From: Saccharofermentans sp.
GTDB taxonomy: Bacteria > Bacillota_A > Clostridia > Saccharofermentanales > Saccharofermentanaceae
Direction: 5' to 3'
NCBI GenBank assembly: GCA_024692105.1
Contig: JAILMZ010000061.1
Coordinates: 1-28,079, forward strand
DNA length: 28,079 nt
Positions 1-8,358 of this stretch are shown piece after piece. The notes under the pieces are model-generated. The model did no database searches, was not told the origin of the DNA, and worked only from the letters and a program-made list of their open reading frames with translations. The translations under genes and the position numbers were made by a program. Position 1 is the first letter of the stretch, and every line of letters begins with the position of its first letter.

Positions 1-24
1 CTTGTTCTCCATCAGGAGTATCTA

Positions 25-1083
25 TCAGAGGATAGCCTCTGCGAGCTCGGCGAACTGCTCGGGATAGATGAATGAACCCCACTCGATGATGGCCTGAGTT
101 ACGTGCTCGTTAGGTCTTGAGCAGAGGTTGTCTGTTACGAGGTAGACCTCACCGTTCTTGATGGCGGTAACATCGCCCCAGCCTTCGAGTGCAAGGATAT
201 CGCCGACGGGATCTTCAGCCCAAATATAGTTTGTGAGGATGACGTCAGGGTTCATCGCGATCGCTTCCTCTTCGGTAATAGCGACCCAGCCCTCGAGGTC
301 TCCGCATGCATTGACAGCGCCTACCTCGGTAAGCATGTCGGACATGTATGTGCCGCTGCCGAAGGAATAGATCGTCGGATAATCAGCTGAAGGGATGGAC
401 ATCATGAACAGTACTGTCTTTGTCTCGGGAACATCGGCAGCAAATGCCTCGATCTCGTCGAGCATGAGGTCCATGGACTCGACATAGCCGTCAGCTACTT
501 CGGGCTCGTTAACGCAGAGACCGATGAACTGAAGGTCGAGCTTCAGGTCTTCAAGAGTAGCGGGCGTAGGGATGTCTGCAACGCAGATACCTGCATCGAC
601 AAGTGACTGGAAAGGAGACTCGCCGCCAACATAGCTCATGCCGGATGTGAATACGATATCAGGCTCGAGTGCAGCGATGGCCTCGTTGTCAGGGTTCATC
701 ATGTCGAAGTTCGGGATCGTGGGATCGAGATCTTCGAGGTAATCAACAGAGTTGGAATCGATGCCTACGATCTTGTCAGACAGACCGAGCTCGATAAGGA
801 ACTGTGTCGTGGAAGGTGCGAGGGATACGATCCTGTCTACCTGGTCGGGTACTTCGATCGGAACGCCTGCGCGGTCCTGAGTAGGCTTAACATATTCAAG
901 GGGTTCAGTCTCTTCGTAAGAACCGAAGATGTCCTCTTCCTCAGAGACGATTTCTTCAACCTGTGAAGCTATTGCAGATGCTTCTGCTTCGTCAACTGCA
1001 GGAGCCTCGGGCTTTGCGCATCCTGCAAGAACTGCAGCAGAGAGCGCTCCGCAAAGGATAAGTGAGATAAGACTCTTTTTCAT
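25..1083 (-). CDS. ABC transporter substrate-binding lipoprotein, BtuF/FepB-like
   Basis: Extracellular solute-binding lipoprotein of the cobalamin/siderophore/heme class (type III periplasmic-binding fold). The N-terminus is a lipoprotein signal peptide with lipobox LAGC, followed by an acidic linker. The mature domain opens with the typical RIVSLAPSTTQFLIELGL segment and ends with a YLVTDNLCSRPNEH stretch usual in this family. The start is set at MKKSL. An in-frame ATG 15 nt upstream overlaps the SD GGAGG and is unlikely to be used. Membrane and ATPase partners are not in the window and could lie left of position 1. It is divergent from metF and close to metH, so cobalamin is a reasonable ligand guess, but the sequence alone does not separate it from iron or heme. 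No cobalamin riboswitch core was seen in the 5' region. Confidence 0.85.
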   Translation of the reverse strand: MKKSLISLILCGALSAAVLAGCAKPEAPAVDEAEASAIASQVEEIVSEEEDIFGSYEETEPLEYVKPTQDRAGVPIEVPDQVDRIVSLAPSTTQFLIELGLSDKIVGIDSNSVDYLEDLDPTIPNFDMMNPDNEAIAALEPDIVFTSGMSYVGGESPFQSLVDAGICVADIPTPATLEDLKLDLQFIGLCVNEPEVADGYVESMDLMLDEIEAFAADVPETKTVLFMMSIPSADYPTIYSFGSGTYMSDMLTEVGAVNACGDLEGWVAITEEEAIAMNPDVILTNYIWAEDPVGDILALEGWGDVTAIKNGEVYLVTDNLCSRPNEHVTQAIIEWGSFIYPEQFAELAEAIL

Positions 1084-1114
1084 TATTCGTGCCTCCATTT
1101 CTTAAAACAAAATA

Positions 1115-1120
1115 ATTATA
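1115..1120 (-). promoter_or_regulatory. -10 box for the binding-protein gene
   Basis: TATAAT on the minus strand, about 30 nt before the MKKSL start codon. No good -35 is visible: the expected place is a G-run. A 7-bp inverted repeat (CACAAAA at 1121-1127 with TTTTGTG at 1142-1148) lies just upstream. Confidence 0.5.
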
Positions 1121-1242
1121 CACAAAAAAGCCCCTCCCCCCTTTTGTGCGATATATCGATTACTTATTGCAAACCGCAGGAAAAAACTATGAAGAAAGCG
1201 GTCCGCATAACGTGAATATAAGAGTTTTTAAACCCGTTATTT

Positions 1243-1251
1243 TGATATAAT
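1243..1251 (+). promoter_or_regulatory. Extended -10 promoter of the metF-metH operon
   Basis: TGATATAAT is a perfect -10 with the TGn extension; the -35 is weak. Transcription would start near 1258, leaving a leader of about 33 nt with SD AAGGGG (1278-1283). That leader is too short for a riboswitch, so this methionine operon does not appear to have S-box or B12 RNA control. Confidence 0.65.
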
Positions 1252-1290
1252 AAGCAGACACAAGTAATAAAGCCAACAAGGGGAAATATT

Positions 1291-2154
1291 ATGAAGATAA
1301 AGGATATCCTTCTGACCGATAAGCCGACGATCTCTTTCGAGGTCTTCCCGCCCAAGCAGGAAGCAGGTCTCGATAACGTTAAGGCGGCAGCAGGCGCTAT
1401 CGCTGCCCTGAAGCCGTCGTTCATGTCGGTAACATACGGTGCGGCAGGCTCCACGAGCAAGCTTACATGCGAAGTGGCATCAGACATCAAGAACCTGCAC
1501 GGCGTATCCGTCATGCCCCACCTCACCTGTGTCGCATCGACCAAAGAGCACGTTGACAATATGCTCGCCAGGATCAGCGAGAGCAACATCGACAACATAA
1601 TGGCCCTGAGAGGCGATATCCCGCAGGACGGCAACGTCTGCCATGATTTCGAGCACGCATCAGACCTCATCGCATACATCAAGGAGAAAGCTCCCGAGCT
1701 GTGCATCGGCGGTGCATGTTACCCTGAAGGCCACATCGAGTGTGCGCACAAGTCGCAGGATATCGATTTCCTGAAGATCAAGGTCGATGCCGGCTGTGAC
1801 TTCCTGACGACGCAGATGTTTTTCGACAACAACATCTTCTACAACTTCCTGTACCGCGTGAAGGACAAGGGCATAGGCGTCCCCGTCCTCCCCGGCATCA
1901 TGCCCATCACGACCGCGAAACAGCTCTCACGTTCCGTTGCCCTTTCCGGCACGAACGTACCCGAGAGATTCCGCGCGATCGTTGACAGGTTCGGCGACGA
2001 CCCCGATTCGATGCGCCAGGCAGGCATCATCTATGCCTCCGAGCAGATCGTCGACCTCATCGCAAACGGCGTTAATCACATCCACGTCTACTCGATGAAC
2101 AAGCCTGACGTCGCTGCGGACATCCTGAAGAACCTGGGTTCCATCATCGAGTAA
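1291..2154 (+). CDS. metF: 5,10-methylenetetrahydrofolate reductase
   Basis: FAD-dependent reduction of 5,10-methylene-THF to 5-methyl-THF, the methyl donor for MetH. The protein is 287 aa, the usual bacterial length (E. coli 296). Visible family motifs are SFEVFPPK at residues 15-22 (Glu17 is equivalent to the catalytic Glu28 of E. coli MetF), VTYGAAGST, HLTC, ALRGD, GGACYPEGH, QMFFDN and PGIMPIT, ending in HIHVYSMN. A good SD precedes the ATG. It is the first gene of an operon with the MetH reactivation protein and MetH: 10 nt separate it from the next gene. All three act on the same methionine/one-carbon step in the cytoplasm. Confidence 0.95.
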   Translation: MKIKDILLTDKPTISFEVFPPKQEAGLDNVKAAAGAIAALKPSFMSVTYGAAGSTSKLTCEVASDIKNLHGVSVMPHLTCVASTKEHVDNMLARISESNIDNIMALRGDIPQDGNVCHDFEHASDLIAYIKEKAPELCIGGACYPEGHIECAHKSQDIDFLKIKVDAGCDFLTTQMFFDNNIFYNFLYRVKDKGIGVPVLPGIMPITTAKQLSRSVALSGTNVPERFRAIVDRFGDDPDSMRQAGIIYASEQIVDLIANGVNHIHVYSMNKPDVAADILKNLGSIIE

Positions 2155-2164
2155 GAAGGTCCCT

Positions 2165-2827
2165 ATGCCTTTAGATGTCACGATTCCCGCAAGTGAAGTA
2201 AAGCGTTACTGGGGTTACTACGGTCCCATCGGGCATCCCGAGGCGGATTCTTATATCGCTGAGGCTATCGCAGCGCTTGAGAAGGAATCCGAGCCGCACC
2301 ATATCTGCAAGACATTTCCGGTACGCATCGAAGGCAGCACCGTCTTCATAGGCGATGCACAGGTCGAAAGCGCCAACCTTGCCAAGAACCTCACAGGCTG
2401 CCGCAAGGCAGTGCTCTTCGCAGCCACGATAGGTCCTGCGTGCGACAGGCTCGTGAAACGCGCCAACCTCAAGTCCTATACTCTCATGAGCTGCTACCAG
2501 GCGGCAGGCGCGGCTGCGATCGAAGCATACTGCGATATGCTCAACGACAAGATCACCGCGGATTGCGAGGCTGAAGGTCTTTATACCAGGCCGAGGTTCT
2601 CTCCCGGCTACGGCGACCTCAAGATCGAGAACCAGAAGATCTGGTTCGACATGCTCGGCGTCACAAAGAACACCGGCATCACACTGACTGATTCATATCT
2701 AATGGTACCGACCAAATCGGTTACTGCTATAATCGGACTATCCGAAAACAAACTCCCCTGCATCAGACAGGGCTGTGAGAACTGCAACATGTCTTCCACA
2801 TGCGAGTTCTCGAGAGAAAGGAACTGA
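2165..2827 (+). CDS. Stand-alone MetH reactivation-domain protein
   Basis: A 220-aa protein matching the C-terminal activation domain of cobalamin-dependent methionine synthase. That domain binds SAM and supports reductive methylation of cob(II)alamin back to methylcobalamin. The hallmark RFSPGYGD motif is present (about residues 142-149), and the C-terminus has a Cys cluster (CENCNMSSTC). The domain is absent from the MetH encoded 1 nt downstream, so the two proteins together make up a full-length MetH. This split is known from Thermotoga and many Clostridia. The SD is AGAAGG. The N-terminal VKRYWGYYG segment and an aromatic-rich core fit the family. Confidence 0.88.
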   Translation: MPLDVTIPASEVKRYWGYYGPIGHPEADSYIAEAIAALEKESEPHHICKTFPVRIEGSTVFIGDAQVESANLAKNLTGCRKAVLFAATIGPACDRLVKRANLKSYTLMSCYQAAGAAAIEAYCDMLNDKITADCEAEGLYTRPRFSPGYGDLKIENQKIWFDMLGVTKNTGITLTDSYLMVPTKSVTAIIGLSENKLPCIRQGCENCNMSSTCEFSRERN

Positions 2828-2828
2828 A

Positions 2829-5222
2829 ATGACCCTCAAGGAAAGACTCGGCAAGGAATGGTTATTCTGTGACGGAGGCACCGGCACGATACTTCAGGAG
2901 CTCGGCCTCAAAGGCGGAGAGCTTCCCGAGACCTGGAACCTGACCAGACCTGACGATATCAAAGTGTTGAACAGAGGGTATTTCGAAGCCGGAAGCAACA
3001 TCGTAAACACGAACACTTTCGGTGCCAACAAATTCAAGTTTAACAATGTTACAGAGATCGTAACCGCTGCAGTTAAGCTGTGTCAGGAGGCAAGGCACGA
3101 AGCAGGAAGAGACGACGATGCTTATGTTGCACTTGACCTCGGGCCCACCGGAAAGCTCCTTGCACCCATGGGTGACCTGGCATTCAATGACGCCGTCGAG
3201 GTCTTCGCAGAGCAGGTCAGAGCGGGCGCCGCTGCAGGTGCTGACGTCATCGTCATCGAGACGATGAGCGACGGCTACGAAGCCAAGGCAGCTGTCATCG
3301 CTGCACACGAGAATTCCGATCTTCCCGTCATCGTTACCTGCGTGTACGACGAGACCGGAAAGATGCTCACGGGCGGCGGAGTCGAAGGCACCGTCGCGAT
3401 GCTCGAAGGACTTAAGGTAGATGCGATAGGCGTGAACTGCGGTTTCGGCCCGGATAAGATGATCCCCATCGTAAAGAGACTTACCGAGTGCTGTTCCCTG
3501 CCGATCGTAGTAAACCCCAACGCAGGCCTTCCGAGGACAGAAGGCGGCAAGACTGTCTTTGATGTAATGCCCGATGAGTTCAGCAGGATAATGGCTGAGA
3601 TCGCAGCGCTCGGCGTGCATGTCATGGGCGGCTGCTGCGGCACCACTCCGGCACACATCAAAAAACTAGTGGAGACCGTTAAGCCTCTTCCCTTTACCGA
3701 GCCCGTCAGAAAGCACAGGACTTACGTCACGAGTTCTTCCGCGTGCGTCGAGATCGGTCCCAAGCCGGTCATCATCGGCGAGAGGATCAACCCTACCGGA
3801 AAGAAGCGTTTCAAGCAGGCGTTAAGAGATAACGACGTCGACTACATCCTGACGGAAGGCCTTAACCAGGAGGAAGCAGGCGCAGACATCCTGGACGTCA
3901 ACGTCGGTCTTCCCGAGATAGACGAACCTGCGATGATGGAAAACATCGTGCTGAGCCTGCAGTCGGTCACTACCCTTCCCCTGCAGATAGATACCACCGA
4001 TATAGAAGCCCTCGAGCGCGGCCTTCGCATCTACAACGGCAAGCCCATGATCAACTCGGTCAACGGCAAGCAGGAAGTAATCGAAGCGGTCATGCCCCTG
4101 GTCGCAAAATACGGCGGAGTGCTGGTCGGACTTCCGATCGACGAGGAAGGCATCCCCGAGACTTCAGACGGCAGGATAAGAGTTGCCGGGAAGATCTACG
4201 AAGCAGCTGACAGATACGGCATCCCCAGAGAAGACATCGTGATCGACGGTCTTGCCATGACGATATCGTCAGACCCCGGTTCCGCGATCACGACTCTTGA
4301 TACGGTAAGAAGAATAAGAGACGAGTTCGGCGGATATTCCATTCTCGGCGTGTCCAACATCTCTTTCGGACTTCCCGCAAGAGAACTCGTCAACTCGCAC
4401 TTCCTTACGATGGCAATGCAGAACGGTCTGTCCTGCGCGATCATCAACCCCTGCAACGGACCGATGATGGTCTCCTACAGGTCGTTCCTCGCGCTGATGA
4501 ATCTTGACCCGCAGTGCTCGGGATTCATCTCGGCTTATGCTGATTACGTTCCCGGTGCGGCTACTACGGCTGCGGCCAAGAAGACCGCATCTTCAGGCGG
4601 AACGCTCACCCTCGGCGAAGCGATCGAAAGAGGCGTCACGGGCAGAGCGGCAGAAGCCATGAAGGAAGAGATAGATGCGGGCAAAGAACCACTTGCAGTT
4701 ATCAACGACGAGCTCATCCCCGCACTCGACAAAGTAGGAAAAGGTTTCGAGGCGGGAACGGTATTCCTTCCCCAGCTTCTTATGAGCGCGGATGCCGCGA
4801 AAGCAGCGTTCGACGTGGTCAAGCAGGCACTCGCAGGAAAGCCCCGCACGGTAAAGGGCAAGGTCATACTCGCCACCGTCAAGGGCGACATCCACGACAT
4901 CGGCAAGAACATCGTAAAGGTTATGCTCGAGAACTACGGCTATGATGTAATAGACCTCGGCAAAGACGTACCGCCGGAAGTTATTGTCGATGCTGCGATC
5001 AAAGACGACATCAAGGTAGTCGGACTGTCCGCACTGATGACGACGACGGTAGTATCGATGGAAGAGACGATCAAGCTCCTCCGCGAGAAAAAGCCCGACA
5101 CGAAGGTCGTCGTAGGCGGTGCGGTCATGACGCAGGAATACGCAGACCAGATAGGTGCAGACGCCTATTCAAAAGACGCCATGCAGACTGTCAGATACTG
5201 CGATTCTGTTTTCGGAGTTTGA
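2829..5222 (+). CDS. metH: Cobalamin-dependent methionine synthase lacking the activation domain
   Basis: Transfers the methyl group of 5-methyl-THF to homocysteine through methylcobalamin. The protein is 797 aa against about 1230 in E. coli; the missing part is the activation domain, supplied by the gene just upstream. Domains in order: homocysteine-binding barrel (about 1-290) with zinc-ligand motifs GVNCG and GGCCGT (about 267-272); pterin-binding barrel (about 310-570, IGERINPTGKK, DVNVG); helical cap (about 600-670); and B12-binding domain with D687-x-H689-x-x-G692, His689 being the lower cobalt ligand. The start is the ATG 1 nt after the previous stop. An in-frame ATG 54 nt upstream lies inside the neighbouring gene and is not used here. 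No terminator follows: its stop abuts the stop of the opposing gene. Confidence 0.95.
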   Translation: MTLKERLGKEWLFCDGGTGTILQELGLKGGELPETWNLTRPDDIKVLNRGYFEAGSNIVNTNTFGANKFKFNNVTEIVTAAVKLCQEARHEAGRDDDAYVALDLGPTGKLLAPMGDLAFNDAVEVFAEQVRAGAAAGADVIVIETMSDGYEAKAAVIAAHENSDLPVIVTCVYDETGKMLTGGGVEGTVAMLEGLKVDAIGVNCGFGPDKMIPIVKRLTECCSLPIVVNPNAGLPRTEGGKTVFDVMPDEFSRIMAEIAALGVHVMGGCCGTTPAHIKKLVETVKPLPFTEPVRKHRTYVTSSSACVEIGPKPVIIGERINPTGKKRFKQALRDNDVDYILTEGLNQEEAGADILDVNVGLPEIDEPAMMENIVLSLQSVTTLPLQIDTTDIEALERGLRIYNGKPMINSVNGKQEVIEAVMPLVAKYGGVLVGLPIDEEGIPETSDGRIRVAGKIYEAADRYGIPREDIVIDGLAMTISSDPGSAITTLDTVRRIRDEFGGYSILGVSNISFGLPARELVNSHFLTMAMQNGLSCAIINPCNGPMMVSYRSFLALMNLDPQCSGFISAYADYVPGAATTAAAKKTASSGGTLTLGEAIERGVTGRAAEAMKEEIDAGKEPLAVINDELIPALDKVGKGFEAGTVFLPQLLMSADAAKAAFDVVKQALAGKPRTVKGKVILATVKGDIHDIGKNIVKVMLENYGYDVIDLGKDVPPEVIVDAAIKDDIKVVGLSALMTTTVVSMEETIKLLREKKPDTKVVVGGAVMTQEYADQIGADAYSKDAMQTVRYCDSVFGV

Positions 5223-5831
5223 TCAGGGCCTCGGAAGTCCGAGTTTGTCCAGAAGCTGATTCACCTGTGTCTTGTTGGTGATGTCGTTTTCGTATGTGTC
5301 TATGATCGTGACGGTGTTGTCCTTGAAGTAGAACCCGCCGTACATGTATTCCTCTTCAAACAACGACGGATAAGTTCCCGCGAAAGTGTAGCACTCCGCA
5401 TTGATGCCGGGTTTCGTAATGAAAGCGCCGGACTTATCGTAGACATCATTGACCTGATTTTTCATCGTGTCATAGTAGAATTTCGCGTTCTCGCTGTTGT
5501 CGAAAACGAGCAGCAGGTATCTCGTGCCCTTTTCGGTGATGCACAAAACCTCGGATGTGCAGCCCCTGATGTGGCCTGTGATGCTCATGTCGTATGGATC
5601 GTCGTAATTCATCACGAGGTATCCGCCGCCGCCGAATGCAGCGAACGACATCAAGGCCTCGGTAACGGTCTTTGCATTGGCCGCATCCTGGACCTGATGG
5701 TATCCGAGCTCATCCAGAGCCGTGCAGAAAGCATCAGTCGTGGGCGCACTGTATGTCGCACATCCCGTCATGGCAAACACCATGACTGCCGTCATAAGCG
5801 CAGTCGAGAGCTTCTTAAGGATTCTCCTCAT
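5223..5831 (-). CDS. Putative secreted lipoprotein of unknown function
   Basis: A 202-aa protein with a basic N-terminus, one hydrophobic segment and a lipobox-like MTGC (Cys near residue 23), so probably an envelope lipoprotein. The mature part is a small alpha/beta domain with YLLLVFDNSENAKFYYD, suggesting a compact globular fold; I do not recognise a function. It overlaps the end of the UshA-like nucleotidase gene by 17 nt, implying translational coupling and a shared transcript. Its stop codon and that of metH together form the palindrome TGATCA, with no intergenic base between the two converging genes. Confidence 0.75.
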   Translation of the reverse strand: MRRILKKLSTALMTAVMVFAMTGCATYSAPTTDAFCTALDELGYHQVQDAANAKTVTEALMSFAAFGGGGYLVMNYDDPYDMSITGHIRGCTSEVLCITEKGTRYLLLVFDNSENAKFYYDTMKNQVNDVYDKSGAFITKPGINAECYTFAGTYPSLFEEEYMYGGFYFKDNTVTIIDTYENDITNKTQVNQLLDKLGLPRP

Positions 5832-7818
5832 TTTCCTTTCCCCCCTGTTCCTTCGCCTTGGCAGCCAGTGCCGCCTCCTTCTTCCTTCTCTTCCTCATAA
5901 CTGCGAGCGTTACGATCATCACCGGAACTGAAACGATGAGGCCCTTAACGATCGAGAACGCGATCGAGAACTTGTTCGGGTTAGCCATGAATGATTTGAT
6001 GTCCTTTGAATCATCGACCACCTTGCGGTCATGCAGCTGCGAATAATACTCCGGGAATACCGGTACGCCATCCTCACCTTCTTCAAACGAAGAGACATAT
6101 ATAGCGACCGCATCCCAGGCCTTGAGTTCCTTGCCGTCCGTGTAGATCGCCGCAGCATACGGATCGGTTATCGGATTGCCGTCCTTGTCTTTCGGGACGA
6201 CCTTCAGAAGTCCCTTGGACATATCGGTTACCGCGCCAAGCATCTGCATGCTGTAGAGGTCGACTGCGATGTGATACGTCTTGTCAGGATCAAGCGGTTC
6301 CGTCGTTCCGTCCGGTTTTACTATGACAACGTCCGTGACCTTGTTCAGGATCCTTCGGTTCGGATTGTATGTGAAGCTGAGCCCGCTGAAATACAGCCTC
6401 GCAGACGTCATGAGGTCTGATATGGAAGCATCGATCTCGCAGGCCGTCAGCAGTTCTTCACCGGTAAGGTAGACACTGACAAGCGGATACCCTGACAGGC
6501 CGTCTTCTCCGAAGCCCAGCGAGTAGGAATTGAAAGCATCAGCTGCCGTCACATAGCCCGGCGCGAAAGTTCCCCTGATGCATCCCGAAGGTGCGACCGC
6601 AATGTCGAAAGCCCCCTCTTCCTTTGCCGTATCAGACAGGTTCGCGGCATACACGAAACTGTCCGACAATATGTCTCCCAGACGCTGCTCGGTATGGTTG
6701 ATGTAGCAGTCATCCACGCTCTCGAACTCATACGGGTTGTACGCAAGGATCTCATCCCACGAGTATCCGAAATTCGACAGGTATTCCTCATCGACCAGCG
6801 GTCTGAAGGAAGCGACATATGCTTCTGCATCAGCATCCTTTGCAACAGTCTCGTCTACCGAGATGAGCTCATAACTGTCGTATACCCAGTTGTCTCCGTC
6901 TGCTTTCATTACGACGTGGCCGACATATCTTCCGTAGCATCCTGCGGCTACGATCGTAACGTTGCCGACTACGATGGGTTCAAAGATAGCCGTGTGCGAG
7001 TGTGCACTGATTATGAGGTCTAAGTCCTGCACTTCCTTTGCAAGTTCCTCGTCTTCGGACTGGCCGGTGCTTCCCGCGGAGCCGAGGCCCGAATGCGAGA
7101 GCGCGACTATCATGTCGACATCCTCGTTCGCCTTGATGTATGCACAGGTCTTCTTGGCAGCTTCTACCTGGTCCTCGAAACTGAGCACGCACGTGGGGGC
7201 AGTCTTGATGGCATCCTTTCCGAAAATGCCTATCACTGCGATCTTCTTTCCTCCGCGCTCGATTATCGTGTAATCGGACACGCCGTAATCTTCGAAGCAG
7301 TCCTTGTAGAGCTGCTGGTCATCAGTGAGGCCTTCAGCTTCCATCTTGTCCCAGTCGATGTTGGAGATGACGAACTCGGGAAGCGGATCGCCTGAATCAA
7401 GCGCCGCTTCGAACATGTCGTAGAAACCCTGCGCGCCGCAGTCGAACTCATGGTTGCCGACAGTTGTCGCATCAACTCCGAGATAACCCAGAGTGCGCAG
7501 TTCCGATGCATGCGTGGTGTATATCGTCTGGTAGAGCGTTCCCATCGAGAAATCGCCGCCATCCAAGGTTATAAGGTCGGGATTGTCTTGCCTAAGATCA
7601 TCCAGGACAGTCTTGATCCTTGCGACTCCGCCGACTTCCTGCACGCCGCCGTCTGCGTTCTCATAGTAACCGTCAAGATATGAATGCAGGTCGTGGATAA
7701 ATGCTATGTCTACCGTATCTTCCGTCTCGGCAAACAAAGGCGCCGCCGGTGTTATAACAACTGCTGACGCGATGATCACTGCCACTGCCGCAGCTTCGAT
7801 TCTTCTTATCAAACTCAT
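5815..7818 (-). CDS. UshA-like 5'-nucleotidase / cyclic nucleotide phosphodiesterase, membrane anchored
   Basis: Cell-surface metallophosphoesterase that dephosphorylates nucleotides outside the membrane. The 667-aa protein has a signal peptide (about 1-30). The metallophosphatase domain carries D43-x-H45, GGD89, GNH123E and a SAHSHT motif for the dimetal site. A 5'-nucleotidase C-terminal domain follows (SGCIRGTFAPG region). Near the C-terminus there is one membrane segment followed by a basic tail (RKRRKKE), the usual Gram-positive anchor for this family. The SD is CGGAGG. It is divergent from cytidine deaminase, which fits a nucleoside-salvage neighbourhood. The exact substrate (5'-NMP, 2',3'-cyclic NMP, UDP-sugar) cannot be read from the sequence. 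Confidence 0.9.
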   Translation of the reverse strand: MSLIRRIEAAAVAVIIASAVVITPAAPLFAETEDTVDIAFIHDLHSYLDGYYENADGGVQEVGGVARIKTVLDDLRQDNPDLITLDGGDFSMGTLYQTIYTTHASELRTLGYLGVDATTVGNHEFDCGAQGFYDMFEAALDSGDPLPEFVISNIDWDKMEAEGLTDDQQLYKDCFEDYGVSDYTIIERGGKKIAVIGIFGKDAIKTAPTCVLSFEDQVEAAKKTCAYIKANEDVDMIVALSHSGLGSAGSTGQSEDEELAKEVQDLDLIISAHSHTAIFEPIVVGNVTIVAAGCYGRYVGHVVMKADGDNWVYDSYELISVDETVAKDADAEAYVASFRPLVDEEYLSNFGYSWDEILAYNPYEFESVDDCYINHTEQRLGDILSDSFVYAANLSDTAKEEGAFDIAVAPSGCIRGTFAPGYVTAADAFNSYSLGFGEDGLSGYPLVSVYLTGEELLTACEIDASISDLMTSARLYFSGLSFTYNPNRRILNKVTDVVIVKPDGTTEPLDPDKTYHIAVDLYSMQMLGAVTDMSKGLLKVVPKDKDGNPITDPYAAAIYTDGKELKAWDAVAIYVSSFEEGEDGVPVFPEYYSQLHDRKVVDDSKDIKSFMANPNKFSIAFSIVKGLIVSVPVMIVTLAVMRKRRKKEAALAAKAKEQGGKENEENP

Positions 7819-7840
7819 GAATGTCTATCCTCCGTCTTTT

Positions 7841-7869
7841 ATTGTCCGATACTTGCCTTATCATTTCAA
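7841..7869 (-). promoter_or_regulatory. Promoter of the nucleotidase-lipoprotein operon
   Basis: On the minus strand, -35 TTGAAA (7869-7864) and -10 GACAAT (7846-7841) are separated by exactly 17 nt. It is back to back with the cytidine deaminase promoter. Confidence 0.5.
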
Positions 7870-7882
7870 TCTTTGATTAGGT

Positions 7883-7888
7883 TATAAT
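7883..7888 (+). promoter_or_regulatory. -10 box of cytidine deaminase gene
   Basis: TATAAT, whose last bases overlap an in-frame ATG at 7887. That ATG therefore cannot be the start if transcription begins near 7895. The real start is the next ATG at 7914, preceded by SD AAGGAG. Confidence 0.55.
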
Positions 7889-7913
7889 GAGAAAAAATCA
7901 AGGAGTCCAAACC

Positions 7914-8330
7914 ATGATCTCTGACCTGCAGATCCAAGAGCTTTGCCAAGCCGCCATCGATATCAGGAAGAACTGCTATGCGCCTTATTCGCATTTCCTG
8001 GTAGGCGCTGCCCTGCTTACTTCAGGCGGAAAGATCTATACAGGCGTCAACATCGAGAATGCGGCATACGGCCCTTCGAACTGCGCCGAGAGGACTGCCG
8101 TGTTCAAGGCGGTCAGTGAGGGTGAGAAGGATTTCGTTGCGATCGCGATAGCAGGCGGACCGGAAGGCGGAGATGTGCAGTACTGCCCTCCCTGCGGCGT
8201 GTGCAGACAGGTTCTTGCGGAGTTCTGCGGGGGTGATCTCGAGATAATACTCCCTTCCTCTTCCGGTGAGCCCAAGCGCTATACGCTGGCCGAACTTCTT
8301 CCCGAAAGTTTTGGTCCCGATAATCTGTAA
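7914..8330 (+). CDS. cdd: Cytidine deaminase
   Basis: Zinc-dependent deamination of cytidine/deoxycytidine to uridine/deoxyuridine in pyrimidine salvage. The 138-aa length is typical of the small tetrameric enzymes. The zinc site is complete: C57-A-E59 (Glu is the proton shuttle) and P93-C94-G-V-C97. NIENAAYG is the usual substrate-loop motif. The start at 7914 is chosen because it has SD AAGGAG with 8-nt spacing; an earlier ATG at 7887 lies inside the -10 box. It is divergent from a nucleotidase gene that could supply nucleosides, a plausible functional pairing. Confidence 0.95.
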   Translation: MISDLQIQELCQAAIDIRKNCYAPYSHFLVGAALLTSGGKIYTGVNIENAAYGPSNCAERTAVFKAVSEGEKDFVAIAIAGGPEGGDVQYCPPCGVCRQVLAEFCGGDLEIILPSSSGEPKRYTLAELLPESFGPDNL

Positions 8331-8343
8331 TTCCCGTAAATCA

Positions 8344-8352
8344 TGATATAAT
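8344..8352 (+). promoter_or_regulatory. Extended -10 placed for a leaderless transcript (EamA gene)
   Basis: TGATATAAT ends at 8352 and the ATG of the next gene begins at 8359, so transcription would start at or within 1 nt of the A of ATG. No purine-rich SD lies between the cdd stop and this ATG. Confidence 0.6.
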
Positions 8353-8358
8353 CACGCA

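Noticed and set aside
1099..1290. Cobalamin or SAM riboswitch between the binding-protein gene and metF
   Set aside because: No B12-box or S-box core on either strand, and both predicted leaders are under 40 nt.
2862..3656. 264-codon minus-strand open frame inside metH
   Set aside because: Lies wholly under conserved MetH domain sequence.
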